Shown: positions 33,503 through 41,346 of the stretch, piece by piece
How positions within the stretch are numbered: the stretch's first letter is position 1
How the letters are laid out: the number at the start of each line of letters is the position of its first letter
NCBI GenBank assembly: GCA_030681475.1
Contig: JAUXWT010000108.1
Coordinates: 62,001-126,000 of the forward strand
DNA: 64,000 nucleotides
Source: Bacteroidales bacterium
Lineage (GTDB): Bacteria > Bacteroidota > Bacteroidia > Bacteroidales > FEN-979
Direction: 5' to 3'
Notes under the pieces: model-generated
Databases searched by the model: none
The model's input: the letters and a program-made list of their open reading frames with translations, nothing else
Told to the model about the DNA's origin: nothing
Made by a program: the position numbers and the translations under genes

Positions 33503-33922
33503 TTAAAAATTTGATAAAAGATAATTATAAAATTCGCTGATGCCTTCGGGAGGTGAGATTCCGGATTCACCCCATTTGATCTCGTTCGAGCGTGGGGGCT
33601 GTTTCAGGTTCAGGTAGTATGTCATATTACCCGGATGTTTGAATTTCACCGTACTTAACCCCAATATTTCAGCCTTTTTGAAAATTTCCCTGGTTTTCGA
33701 TTTTTTCAGTTTTCTGACCTCTTTCCATTCGCCGGTCAATCCTTTACTCAGAAAAAGGTGTCCGTTGTCGAGCAATATGTACTCTTTCATCATCCCGGTC
33801 ACTCCTCCGCTGCTGCCGGCGATAATTTGAGACCCCTTATAGTTTTTTGGAGTGTATTGGGTTGATTTACATGAAAATAGCAATGGCAGGAAGCAAAAGG
33901 TGGTTAACAACAGTCTCATCAT
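33503..33922 (-). CDS. Small lipoprotein of unknown function
   Basis: 139-residue protein with a lipoprotein signal: a hydrophobic stretch ending LLFSC, giving Cys17 as the lipidated residue. The rest is a compact, mostly beta-rich basic domain with no family I recognise. Two consecutive ATGs (33922, 33919) open it. It lies 16 bases upstream of the M4 peptidase on the same strand, so the two are likely co-transcribed. An envelope-bound inhibitor or chaperone of that protease is possible, but only from position. Confidence 0.6.
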   Translation of the reverse strand: MMRLLLTTFCFLPLLFSCKSTQYTPKNYKGSQIIAGSSGGVTGMMKEYILLDNGHLFLSKGLTGEWKEVRKLKKSKTREIFKKAEILGLSTVKFKHPGNMTYYLNLKQPPRSNEIKWGESGISPPEGISEFYNYLLSNF

Positions 33923-34013
33923 TATATCGTTTGCATGAATAAAAACAATACGAAGATAAGGTAAAAAACAAATCAGACCAAGCAGACCAGGAAGACTTAC
34001 TGTAAATACTTAG

Positions 34014-34021
34014 TATCTTTG
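34014..34021 (+). promoter_or_regulatory. Probable -7 element for the acyl-CoA ligase gene
   Basis: TATCTTTG exactly fits TAnnTTTG and lies 26 bases before the ATG at 34048. No clear TTTG at the -33 position. Confidence 0.55.
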
Positions 34022-34047
34022 GTACAGATATCAACCGAAAAAAAGGG

Positions 34048-35973
34048 ATGAAAACCCTCCTTCATTTTTTTAATCAGAGTGTCGAAAAGTTTCACGATAA
34101 CGTCTATTTGTGGGAGAATTGTGGCGATGGATATCAGGGGACAACCTACGGAGAAACCCACGACATGGTGTACCGTTTTGCTGCCGGGCTCATTTCTCAG
34201 GGAATAAAAAAAGGGGACCGGATCGCGTTGTTTTCTGAGGCCAGGAACGATTGGGTGATCAGTGAATTCGGGATCCTCTTTTCTGGCGCCGTGAATGTTC
34301 CGTTATCTGTCAGGATGAATGAACCGGAGGAGATCAGGTTCCGGTTGAACCACTCGGGTGCACGCTGCATCATTGTTTCGGGTAATCAGATCAGTAAAAT
34401 AAGACAGATCAGGAAAGATTTACCGGTACTGGAAAAGATCATTGTTTTAGATGAAATTCCGCTTACATCCGGCGATGAACTGTTGTTTTCAGCAATCTTG
34501 AGCGCAGGCGACCTGTTCCTTGCCGGACACCGGGATGTTTTTGATGAGACGGTGGCATCCGTAACGCCAGATGATCATGCCAACATCAGCTACACCTCCG
34601 GGACAACCACCGACCCCAAAGGAATTATCCTCACTCACCGCAACTTTGTCGCCAACGTTGAGCAGGGATATTCGCTGATTGACATTTCAGAAAGGTACAC
34701 CACATTGCTTATTCTTCCATGGGATCATGCTTTTGCACACACCGCGGGTATATACTGTTTCATGGGAAAGGGTGCATCTATTGCCTCGGTGCAATCGGGT
34801 AAAACATCGCACGAATTCTTAAAAAACCTGCCCAAAAACATACAGGAGATCAAGCCAACGCTGTTATTCAGCGTTCCAGCCATCGCAAAAAGTTTTAAAA
34901 ACAGTGTCGAAAAAACGATCCGTTCAAAAGGCCCTTTCATCGAACGGTTGTTTGTATTAGCTCTGAAGATCGCATATTTCTACAATGGCGATGGATGGGA
35001 CAGGGGCAAGGGATTAAAAATGTTCCTGAAACCACTTTACTCCCTATTTGATCTGATCCTTTTCAGTAAGATCAGAAGTGCTTTTGGAGGCAGGCTTGAG
35101 TTCTTTATTGGTGGCGGAGCATTGCTCGACATGGAATTTCAGCGGTTTTTTTATGCCATCGGCGTCCCGATGTTCCAGGGTTATGGCCTTACCGAAGCTT
35201 CCCCGTTCATCTCTTCCAACACGCTGCGCAGACATAAACTTGGATCGTCTGGCGTTCTGGTTGCAAATCTGGAACTCAGGATTTGTGATGAGCATGGAAC
35301 AGCGCTATTGCCGGGAGAAAAGGGGGAGATCGTGATAAAAGGGGAGAATGTGATGGCCGGTTACTGGTTGAATGAAGATGCGACAAGAGATACTGTTAAG
35401 AACGGATGGCTGCACACAGGAGATATGGGTTATATGGACCGGGACGGTTTCCTTTATATCCTTGGCCGGTTCAAAAGTCTGCTGATCGCCGATGATGGAG
35501 AGAAATATAGTCCCGAGGGGATGGAAGAGGCCTATTCAACGCAATCAAAGTTTATTGAACAGTGCATACTCATTAATAATCAACATCCATATACCATAGC
35601 GCTTGTGGTTCCGAACAAAGAGGCGCTGCAACATTACCTTTCCGGAGCGGGTACCAACCCTGTTTCGGAGGAGGGTTTGACGGCCGCACTGCGAAAAATT
35701 GAACGGGAGTTTGCAGAATACAGAAAAGGGAATAAATATGGTGGGATGTTCCCTCAGCGGTGGCTTCCTTCAGCCATCGGTATCCTGGATGAACCGTTTA
35801 CCGAAGAGAACCACCTGCTTAACTTCCAGTTGAAAACAGTCCGCGGAAAAGTTATTGAGAAATATTCCCAAAGATTAGATTTCCTGTACACCCCGGCCGG
35901 TAAACAAATTTTAAACGAGCAGAATAAACTGGCAATGTCTGTGCAATTATCCGGCGAAATTGAACCACAATAG
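34048..35973 (+). CDS. AMP-forming long-chain acyl-CoA synthetase
   Basis: Activates a fatty acid with ATP and CoA. The 641-residue protein has the adenylate-forming signatures: YTSGTTTDPKGIILTH (P-loop-like), GYGLTEASPF, GWLHTGDMGY and GRFKSLLIADDGEKYSPEG near the hinge. Size and motifs match bacterial FadD-like/long-chain enzymes. Its final codons and stop lie in one arm of an inverted repeat shared with the convergent serine-hydrolase gene. Chain-length preference is unknown. Confidence 0.9.
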   Translation: MKTLLHFFNQSVEKFHDNVYLWENCGDGYQGTTYGETHDMVYRFAAGLISQGIKKGDRIALFSEARNDWVISEFGILFSGAVNVPLSVRMNEPEEIRFRLNHSGARCIIVSGNQISKIRQIRKDLPVLEKIIVLDEIPLTSGDELLFSAILSAGDLFLAGHRDVFDETVASVTPDDHANISYTSGTTTDPKGIILTHRNFVANVEQGYSLIDISERYTTLLILPWDHAFAHTAGIYCFMGKGASIASVQSGKTSHEFLKNLPKNIQEIKPTLLFSVPAIAKSFKNSVEKTIRSKGPFIERLFVLALKIAYFYNGDGWDRGKGLKMFLKPLYSLFDLILFSKIRSAFGGRLEFFIGGGALLDMEFQRFFYAIGVPMFQGYGLTEASPFISSNTLRRHKLGSSGVLVANLELRICDEHGTALLPGEKGEIVIKGENVMAGYWLNEDATRDTVKNGWLHTGDMGYMDRDGFLYILGRFKSLLIADDGEKYSPEGMEEAYSTQSKFIEQCILINNQHPYTIALVVPNKEALQHYLSGAGTNPVSEEGLTAALRKIEREFAEYRKGNKYGGMFPQRWLPSAIGILDEPFTEENHLLNFQLKTVRGKVIEKYSQRLDFLYTPAGKQILNEQNKLAMSVQLSGEIEPQ

Positions 35974-36053
35974 GCACATTAGAACACAATAATTTCTCCC
36001 GGTTAAAATATGAACAAAATACTACTGTGCCCTACTGTGCCTGTTGTGGTTCA
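35961..36053. repeat. Inverted repeat forming the 3' ends of two convergent genes
   Basis: A 17-base arm at 35961-35977 (TGAACCACAATAGGCAC) is the reverse complement, with one mismatch, of 36037-36053. Between them is AT-rich sequence and a doubled CTACTGTGCC. The stop of the acyl-CoA ligase (in the left arm) and the last eleven codons of the serine hydrolase (in the right arm) are made of this repeat. It may also fold as a terminator for both genes. Confidence 0.78.
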
Positions 36054-37398
36054 CACTCTCCAGGATATCTTTGAGCAACATATTAAATTTCAATTCGTTA
36101 ACATTTTTCGGGGAATAACCAAGTATGACCACAATCAGGTCGCACGAAGGAATGATGAAGATCCGCTGACCATCATGGCCGTTGCACGAATACATATCAT
36201 CAGGAGCTGCCAGATAATATTTTCCACGGTTCAGCCAAAAAAATGAACCATAATTGCCGTTGCTGTGCAATGCAGGCGTTGTTGAATAACCTACCCAACC
36301 CTCAGGTAAAATACGTTCGCCATTGAAAATCCCATCCTGTAGATAAAGCAGACCAAACCTGGCATAATCACGTGCCGTGGCGAAGAGGTATGATGAGCCC
36401 GCCAGTGTGCCCGATGGGTCGGTCTCAAAAACCGCATCAGGCATCCCTATTTTATTGAATAACTGTGCATAAGGGAAGGAGTAATAGGCGCTGTCGTCAT
36501 CGAATTTTTTACGCATCAGGTAGTTTACGATATTGGTTGACCCTGACGAGTAATACCAATGGCTCCCCGCTGGAAAAGCGGACGGACGGTTGATGGCAAA
36601 ACGGGCAAAATCCCCGCTGTTGTAGAGCATCAGTGTCACATCAGAACGGTTTCCATAGTCTTCATTCCAGCTTAGGCCACTTTGCATTTGCATCAGATCA
36701 TTGATGGTGATCTGGTTCCGTTCATCATTTTGCCATGCTTTGATATCCGCTTTTTCGTGAATATCTAAAATTCCATCCCCGACCATGATCCCGGCCAGTG
36801 CATTGTTAACGCTTTTTGCCATTGACCAGCTCAGAAAGCGCGTTTTGTTTGTGAATCCCTCTTTATATCTTTCAATCACGGGAAATCCCTTGTGAACAAC
36901 CATAAAAGCAAATACATCGCCTTTATAGCTGTGACTGACAATTAAATTATGTGCAATCCTGGCGAGGGCATTTTTGTCGATGCCGGTATTTGTATCAGGT
37001 ATGATATTCCCAAGCGGCCAGGCTACGGAATCCTGTTTATAGCGGACAGCAGACAGTGTGGGGAATTTTTTCTTTTTTAACGCAACTACATCCGTTTCAT
37101 ACAGTAAAGTGCTTCCGAAGCACTCACGGTAAATTGCTGTTGAACTGTTCCAGAGAAAACGACTGGTAACCGTTTTGTCCTCATAGTCAACATGGTTGGT
37201 TACGAACCGTATAAATGAAAAATTAAGTTCAGAAGACTTTACTTCATTAGGATCGCGTTCGGAAATAAAAACTGCTGAACAAAGATATTTTGCCGGATAA
37301 CCGGTGATGATGGGAAGAAGTGAATAGAGATAGATTATTCCCCATGACAATCCCACGAAGATCGTAAGCCCCGTGGCATAAAGAATTCGTTTTTTCAA
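36022..37398 (-). CDS. Serine hydrolase, beta-lactamase/penicillin-binding protein fold
   Basis: Membrane-anchored hydrolase of 458 residues (one N-terminal helix, FVGLSWGIIYLYSLLP). The class C-like motifs are SxxK as SMAK, YxN-type as YYSSGSTN, and an HxG-type HDGQR near the C-terminus. Such proteins are usually esterases or D-amino peptidases, not antibiotic-resistance enzymes; the substrate is unknown. Start is TTG at 37398, three bases after the tatA stop on the same strand. The last residues (NHNRHSRAQ) derive from the inverted repeat. Confidence 0.83.
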   Translation of the reverse strand: MKKRILYATGLTIFVGLSWGIIYLYSLLPIITGYPAKYLCSAVFISERDPNEVKSSELNFSFIRFVTNHVDYEDKTVTSRFLWNSSTAIYRECFGSTLLYETDVVALKKKKFPTLSAVRYKQDSVAWPLGNIIPDTNTGIDKNALARIAHNLIVSHSYKGDVFAFMVVHKGFPVIERYKEGFTNKTRFLSWSMAKSVNNALAGIMVGDGILDIHEKADIKAWQNDERNQITINDLMQMQSGLSWNEDYGNRSDVTLMLYNSGDFARFAINRPSAFPAGSHWYYSSGSTNIVNYLMRKKFDDDSAYYSFPYAQLFNKIGMPDAVFETDPSGTLAGSSYLFATARDYARFGLLYLQDGIFNGERILPEGWVGYSTTPALHSNGNYGSFFWLNRGKYYLAAPDDMYSCNGHDGQRIFIIPSCDLIVVILGYSPKNVNELKFNMLLKDILESVNHNRHSRAQ

Positions 37399-37401
37399 TT
37401 G

Positions 37402-37626
37402 TCAGACTTCCTTTTCCGTCTGATTGGCCGGTGGTGTTTTATCAGATGGTTTTTTCAATTCCTCTTCCAGGCCATCTACACCATCTTTGAAGCTTTTTAC
37501 CCCTTTCCCCAACCCCTTCATAAGTTCAGGGATTTTCCTTCCTCCAAAAAGAAGTAGTACCAGCAGGGCGATTAGCAATAATTCGGTGGTGCCAAGTCCG
37601 AAAATCAACAGGATGCCTAATGTCAT
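37402..37626 (-). CDS. tatA: Sec-independent translocase subunit TatA/TatE
   Basis: 74-residue component of the twin-arginine export system. A short periplasmic N-terminus and single helix ([15 protein letters not shown]) are followed by the [15 protein letters not shown] amphipathic helix and an acidic tail, which is the complete TatA layout. tatC is not in the window. It has its own -7 element and is followed 3 bases later by the serine hydrolase. The hydrolase carries no twin-arginine motif, so they are not obviously linked in function. Confidence 0.93.
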   Translation of the reverse strand: MTLGILLIFGLGTTELLLIALLVLLLFGGRKIPELMKGLGKGVKSFKDGVDGLEEELKKPSDKTPPANQTEKEV

Positions 37627-37656
37627 GGTCTCGGTTTTTTAATGCGCGTTGAACTG

Positions 37657-37664
37657 CAAAGATA
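37657..37664 (-). promoter_or_regulatory. Probable -7 element for tatA
   Basis: TATCTTTG on the - strand, then CAG, 30 bases ahead of the tatA ATG, an exact TAnnTTTG match. Confidence 0.6.
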
Positions 37665-37704
37665 CAAATCTTAATGCAGTTTTATACAGAGTTAAAAAAG
37701 ATGG

Positions 37705-37880
37705 CTAAATATCAATAACGGTGGCTGAAACCCACTGACCTCTCAATAAAAAACTCAACTCTGAAAGGGTTGAACAATTTGATTAATTCGGTCCCACCCC
37801 TCCTGGGCTGATGTCGCAAACCTCATCGCAACCATGGGCGATGCCCATGGTTATTCAGATTAAGCTCTTTCAGCGCTTAT
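37705..37880. repeat. REP-like palindrome cluster in the 37627-38163 intergenic region
   Basis: This part of a 537-base gene-free region holds several small palindromes, the best being a perfect 10-base stem with a 3-base loop at 37830-37852 (AACCATGGGC / GCCCATGGTT), plus TCAAC...GTTGA around 37756-37773. The pattern resembles dispersed hairpin repeats common in Bacteroidota intergenic DNA. The remainder, 37881-38100, is AT-rich with no convincing gene. An open frame on the - strand (37898-38212) overlaps the ArsR start and is judged spurious. Confidence 0.65.
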
Positions 37881-38109
37881 ATCCTCTTTAATCAGAGTTA
37901 CCGCCAATGGTAAAAAACGACATTGCTAACTTGAAAATGACGAGAAAAATTTAAAAGAATAAACCATTTAACAATTTCTCGACAGACAGAAAAACAGGCG
38001 ACACGCAGACCAACCAAAGAAAGATTTAATTTTGCACCACCTGCAAAAGAGCTAAACCCCACTCTCAAAAAAAAACCGATGCCGAAAATTTTCCCACCTC
38101 GAAAAAATA

Positions 38110-38141
38110 TTTGGTAGTTACGTAAATAGTTCATAGTATTG
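38110..38141 (+). promoter_or_regulatory. Promoter of the ArsR/SQR-like operon
   Basis: TTTG at 38110-38113, a 20-base spacer, and TAGTATTG at 38134-38141 (one mismatch to TAnnTTTG) give a good Bacteroidota promoter 22 bases before the regulator's ATG. The -7 element lies exactly in the spacer of the palindromic operator. Confidence 0.65.
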
Positions 38142-38150
38142 TGAACTATT
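38125..38150. promoter_or_regulatory. Palindromic operator, probable ArsR-family binding site
   Basis: Perfect 9-base inverted repeat AATAGTTCA - 8 bases - TGAACTATT, ending 13 bases before the regulator ATG and covering the promoter -7 element. Its dyad and position are what is expected for an autorepressing ArsR/SmtB protein. Confidence 0.8.
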
Positions 38151-38163
38151 AAACTTATTAATA

Positions 38164-38484
38164 ATGGCTGACAAGAAGATTTTTGAATTACACGCAAATG
38201 TTTGTAAAGCATTAGGACACCCTTTACGTATTGAGGTTATTGACCTGCTGCAAGACAAAGAACTTTGTTTTACAGATATTCTGGAAATAACGGGCGGACT
38301 GAAATCAAATCTCTCTCAGCATCTTTCCCTAATGACAAAAAAAGGCATTTTAAAAACAAGACGAGACGGACAATGCACCTTCTTTTCGCATTCTTCCAAA
38401 AAAGTAGCACAAGCGTGCCGACTAATGCGTGAGGTGCTTGTTGATAATCTGAAAAACCACAAAGAAATTCTTGCAAATATATAA
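38164..38484 (+). CDS. ArsR/SmtB-family transcriptional repressor
   Basis: 106-residue winged-helix repressor. The recognition-helix region is GLKSNLSQHLSLMTKKGIL and the wing is TRRDGQCTFFS. Cysteines are at 14, 35, 71 and 85. Cys35 lies in KELCFTD, where metal- and persulfide-sensing members have a sensor Cys, but the classical ELCVC pair is absent. With a sulfide-type flavoprotein and a DsrE protein downstream, a persulfide sensor like SqrR/BigR using Cys35 and perhaps Cys85 is plausible; this is inference. It probably represses its own operon through the palindrome at 38125-38150. Confidence 0.85.
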   Translation: MADKKIFELHANVCKALGHPLRIEVIDLLQDKELCFTDILEITGGLKSNLSQHLSLMTKKGILKTRRDGQCTFFSHSSKKVAQACRLMREVLVDNLKNHKEILANI

Positions 38485-38495
38485 ACGAAAAAAGT

Positions 38496-39635
38496 ATGGG
38501 CAAAACAATATTAGTATTAGGTGCAGGAACTGGCGGAATTATTACCGCTAAAGAATTAAGTAAAAAAGTTGGTGGTAAAACCAAAGTATTACTTTTTGAA
38601 AAAGAAGAAAAAAATGTATTCGCACCTTCGCTTCTTTGGTTAATGGTTGGCAAACGAAAACCGAAACAGGTTTACAGAAACACCCGAAAAACAGGTGCTG
38701 CAGGCGTTGAAGTTGTAATCGGAGAAATTGAAAAAGTAAATCCCGGGCAAATCTCTGTTACAGTGAAAGGGCAAGAATACAAAGGTGATTATATGGTTAT
38801 TTCGCTTGGCGCAGAACAAATCACAGAATATAATCTTAACAACTATGGATACGATTTTTACACGCTTGACGGTGCGACAAAGTTCAATGAGCAACTGCAA
38901 AACTTCAAAGGAGGAAAAATTGTGATTTTAGTTCCATCACTTCCTTTTAAATGCCCTGCTGCACCCTATGAAGCTGCAATGCTTGTAGAAAGTTTTATCA
39001 GAAAAAAGAGGCTGACCAATAAAACGGAAGTTTCGCTATATGTGCCTGAACCAGGTCCTATGGGTGTTGCAGGAAAAGAATTATCAGGAGCAGTTAGACA
39101 AATGGTTGAAATGAAAGGGATAAAATATTTTCCAGAACAACAATTAACGTCAGCTGCCAAAAGCACGTTGACCTTTAATAATGGTATAACTACTGAATAT
39201 GATTTAATGGCGTTCACGCCAAAACACCAGTGTCCATCAGTAATTAAAGAAACCGCATTAGTTGGAAAGTCGGGTTGGATTGAAGTAAATAGAAATACAA
39301 TGGAAACCAATTTTCAGAATGTTTACGCAATTGGAGACATTACTTTCATTCCTCTTGAAATGGGAAAACCTTTGCCGAAAGCAGGAGTGTTTGCACACTA
39401 TCAAGCAGAAACAGTTGCTCATAACATTGCTCAAAAAATTGCAGGAAAAACGACCGACAAAACTTTTAATGGGAACGGACAATGTTTCCTTGAAATGGGA
39501 GAGGGAAAAGCAGGTTATGCAGGTGGTAACTTTTATGGTTCGCCATTGCCCTATGTGAAAATGAAAACGCCAGGATTTTTCTGGCACTGGACAAAAGTTT
39601 GGTATGAAAAATACTGGTTCTTCAAATACTTCTAA
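38496..39635 (+). CDS. FAD-dependent oxidoreductase, sulfide:quinone reductase-like
   Basis: Flavoprotein of 379 residues with an N-terminal GAGTGGIITAKEL dinucleotide loop, a VYAIGD FAD motif (277-282) and the LPFKCPAAPYEAA segment typical of the SQR/flavocytochrome c group. Three cysteines sit in the expected places for sulfide oxidation: Cys153, Cys246 and Cys330. The C-terminus (WFFKYF) is aromatic and could contact the membrane. It likely oxidises sulfide to polysulfide with quinone or a cytochrome as acceptor. Gene 11 bases after the regulator; AT-rich like the whole island. Confidence 0.85.
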   Translation: MGKTILVLGAGTGGIITAKELSKKVGGKTKVLLFEKEEKNVFAPSLLWLMVGKRKPKQVYRNTRKTGAAGVEVVIGEIEKVNPGQISVTVKGQEYKGDYMVISLGAEQITEYNLNNYGYDFYTLDGATKFNEQLQNFKGGKIVILVPSLPFKCPAAPYEAAMLVESFIRKKRLTNKTEVSLYVPEPGPMGVAGKELSGAVRQMVEMKGIKYFPEQQLTSAAKSTLTFNNGITTEYDLMAFTPKHQCPSVIKETALVGKSGWIEVNRNTMETNFQNVYAIGDITFIPLEMGKPLPKAGVFAHYQAETVAHNIAQKIAGKTTDKTFNGNGQCFLEMGEGKAGYAGGNFYGSPLPYVKMKTPGFFWHWTKVWYEKYWFFKYF

Positions 39636-39669
39636 AATCATAAACAATGAACGACTAAACTCAAAAAAT

Positions 39670-40347
39670 ATGAAAACGAAAATCATTTTTTTATCCGCAA
39701 TTGGGTTCGGAATTATATCCATCAACTTTTTGACAAAAGATGAAATATTTTATCATCCTGAATTTGCAGAAAAGCAAATACCGGCATCATTTGGTATCAG
39801 CACGGCTTGTGCGTATCCACCCGGAGTTGGGATTTTGACCAATTCTCCAAATTGTTTGAGTTGCCACACCAATAACGGACCCTGGAAAGATGATGCCAGC
39901 ACCATCATTGACATTCTTGACAAAGACACAAAAAAATCACTGAAACAAAATGACGGAACATTTTTGATTGAAGCCCATAAGGGCCAACCGAAAACTGTTC
40001 TTACGGTGGTGGGCAGTAAAAAAAGCAATACTATTCCTGCATCATACAGAAACGCTTGGCTTTACATTGACCCCACAACCATCGGAACAAATACGCTTTC
40101 AAAATTTGCTCCGAATTGGGAAGTGAATTTGCAAATGAGTTGCCGTTTGGTTGGCGACAATCTGAAAGGATATGAAGATGCCGACATTACAAGTTTACCG
40201 ATGACCATTCAGCCACTTGAAAATGCAAAAGATACCGAAATTAGTTTACAGGTAATGCTTACCAAAGGGGAGGCGACTAAAAATAATGCTCACGATGGTT
40301 TGACAGGCAGTTACTTTGAACGCAAAGTTAAATTGAAAATAAAATGA
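39670..40347 (+). CDS. Periplasmic mono-heme c-type protein (CxxCH)
   Basis: Exported 225-residue protein: N-terminal hydrophobic signal (IIFLSAIGFGIISI) after the ATG at 39670, chosen because it opens the signal; an in-frame start at 39604 lies inside the previous gene. A single heme-c site CLSCH is at residues 62-66, followed by a beta-rich domain. No named family recognised. Its place directly after the SQR-like gene suggests electron transfer or sulfur handling in the periplasm. It overlaps the methyltransferase start by four bases. Confidence 0.7.
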   Translation: MKTKIIFLSAIGFGIISINFLTKDEIFYHPEFAEKQIPASFGISTACAYPPGVGILTNSPNCLSCHTNNGPWKDDASTIIDILDKDTKKSLKQNDGTFLIEAHKGQPKTVLTVVGSKKSNTIPASYRNAWLYIDPTTIGTNTLSKFAPNWEVNLQMSCRLVGDNLKGYEDADITSLPMTIQPLENAKDTEISLQVMLTKGEATKNNAHDGLTGSYFERKVKLKIK

Positions 40348-40973
40348 CCGATACAACCACAGCATTTGACCAAAATACATTGGAATACGACCATTGGTTT
40401 GACAAACATTCATCGGTTTCTCAATCGGAAATATTAGCTATTCAACAAGCTATACCACAGAACAAAAAAGGAATTGAAATCGGTGTTGGCACAGGACGCT
40501 TTGCAGAATCTTTAAACATCAAATTCGGAATAGAACCATCTGAAAAACATGGCAAGAGTTGCGGAACAGAGAGGAATTACCGTTTATAGGGCTTATGCTG
40601 AAAATCTTCCGATGGACAACGCAACTTTGATTTTGTATTAATAGTAACAACGGTTTGTTTTCTTTCCGACATTCCAAAAGCGTTTTCGGAAGTGCAACGC
40701 ATTTTACAACCAAAGGGAGAAATTATTTTGGCAATCATTGATAAAAGCAGTGAATTCGGTAGAAAATATGAAATGGAAAAATTCTCAAACAAGTTTTACC
40801 AGGATACACATTTTCATTCCACCGAAGAATTGACAGCAATTTTGCAACAATCAGGTTTTCAAAATTTTCAATACTGGCAGACATTGACAAGTTTGAATGA
40901 GAATGAAATTGAAAAACCTGAAAAGGGCTATGGACAAGGAAGTTTTGTAGTAATCAAATCAAATAAAGTTTAA
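40344..40973 (+). pseudogene. SAM-dependent methyltransferase interrupted by two compensating frameshifts
   Basis: The N-terminal part (40344-40548) carries the SAM motif GIEIGVGTGRF and reads EPSEK before going off frame. An extra base near 40548 moves the frame by +1, in which the expected continuation MARVAEQRGITVYRAYAENLPMDNAT is encoded. A missing base near 40626 then restores the original frame for the rest (PKAFSEV... to 40973). Joined, the product would be about 209 residues, a normal small class I methyltransferase. Either a recent pseudogene or two base-calling errors. Downstream gene unaffected. Confidence 0.8.
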
Positions 40974-40992
40974 CCATAAAAAATGAAGATAA

Positions 40993-41346
40993 ATGAAAAT
41001 TTTAATCTTAATCAATGACGCTCCTTACGGAACAGAAAAAGCATACAATGCTTTGCGACTTGCAAACCAATTAAACAAAGACCACGAAACGGTTGAAATG
41101 AGAATTTTTTTAATGGCAGACGCAGCAAGTTGTGCTGTTGCTAATCAAACAACGCCCAATGGTTATTATAACATTGAAAGAATGTTGAAACTTTCGCTAA
41201 ACAAAGGAGCAAAAGTAAAAATATGCGGAAGTTGTTCAGACGCAAGAGGACTAAAAAATGTTCAACTCATTGAAGGAACTGAATTTAGTACAATGGCTGA
41301 ACTTACTAATTGGGTTGTGGACAGCGATAAAGTTCTCGTATTCTAA
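40993..41346 (+). CDS. DsrE/DsrF-like family protein
   Basis: 117-residue soluble protein of the DsrE/F fold: MKILILINDAPYGTEKAYNALRLA at the start and a C-terminal half with CGSCSDARG (Cys78, Cys81), plus Cys47. DsrE-like proteins carry sulfur as persulfide or act in sulfur relay, fitting the SQR-like gene upstream. It ends the AT-rich island; its stop codon abuts the queA stop with no intervening base. Confidence 0.82.
   Translation: MKILILINDAPYGTEKAYNALRLANQLNKDHETVEMRIFLMADAASCAVANQTTPNGYYNIERMLKLSLNKGAKVKICGSCSDARGLKNVQLIEGTEFSTMAELTNWVVDSDKVLVF

Noticed and set aside
37898-38212. Open frame of 104 codons on the - strand in the large intergenic gap
   Set aside because: It overlaps the ArsR start and its operator, its composition is not protein-like, and no family is recognisable.
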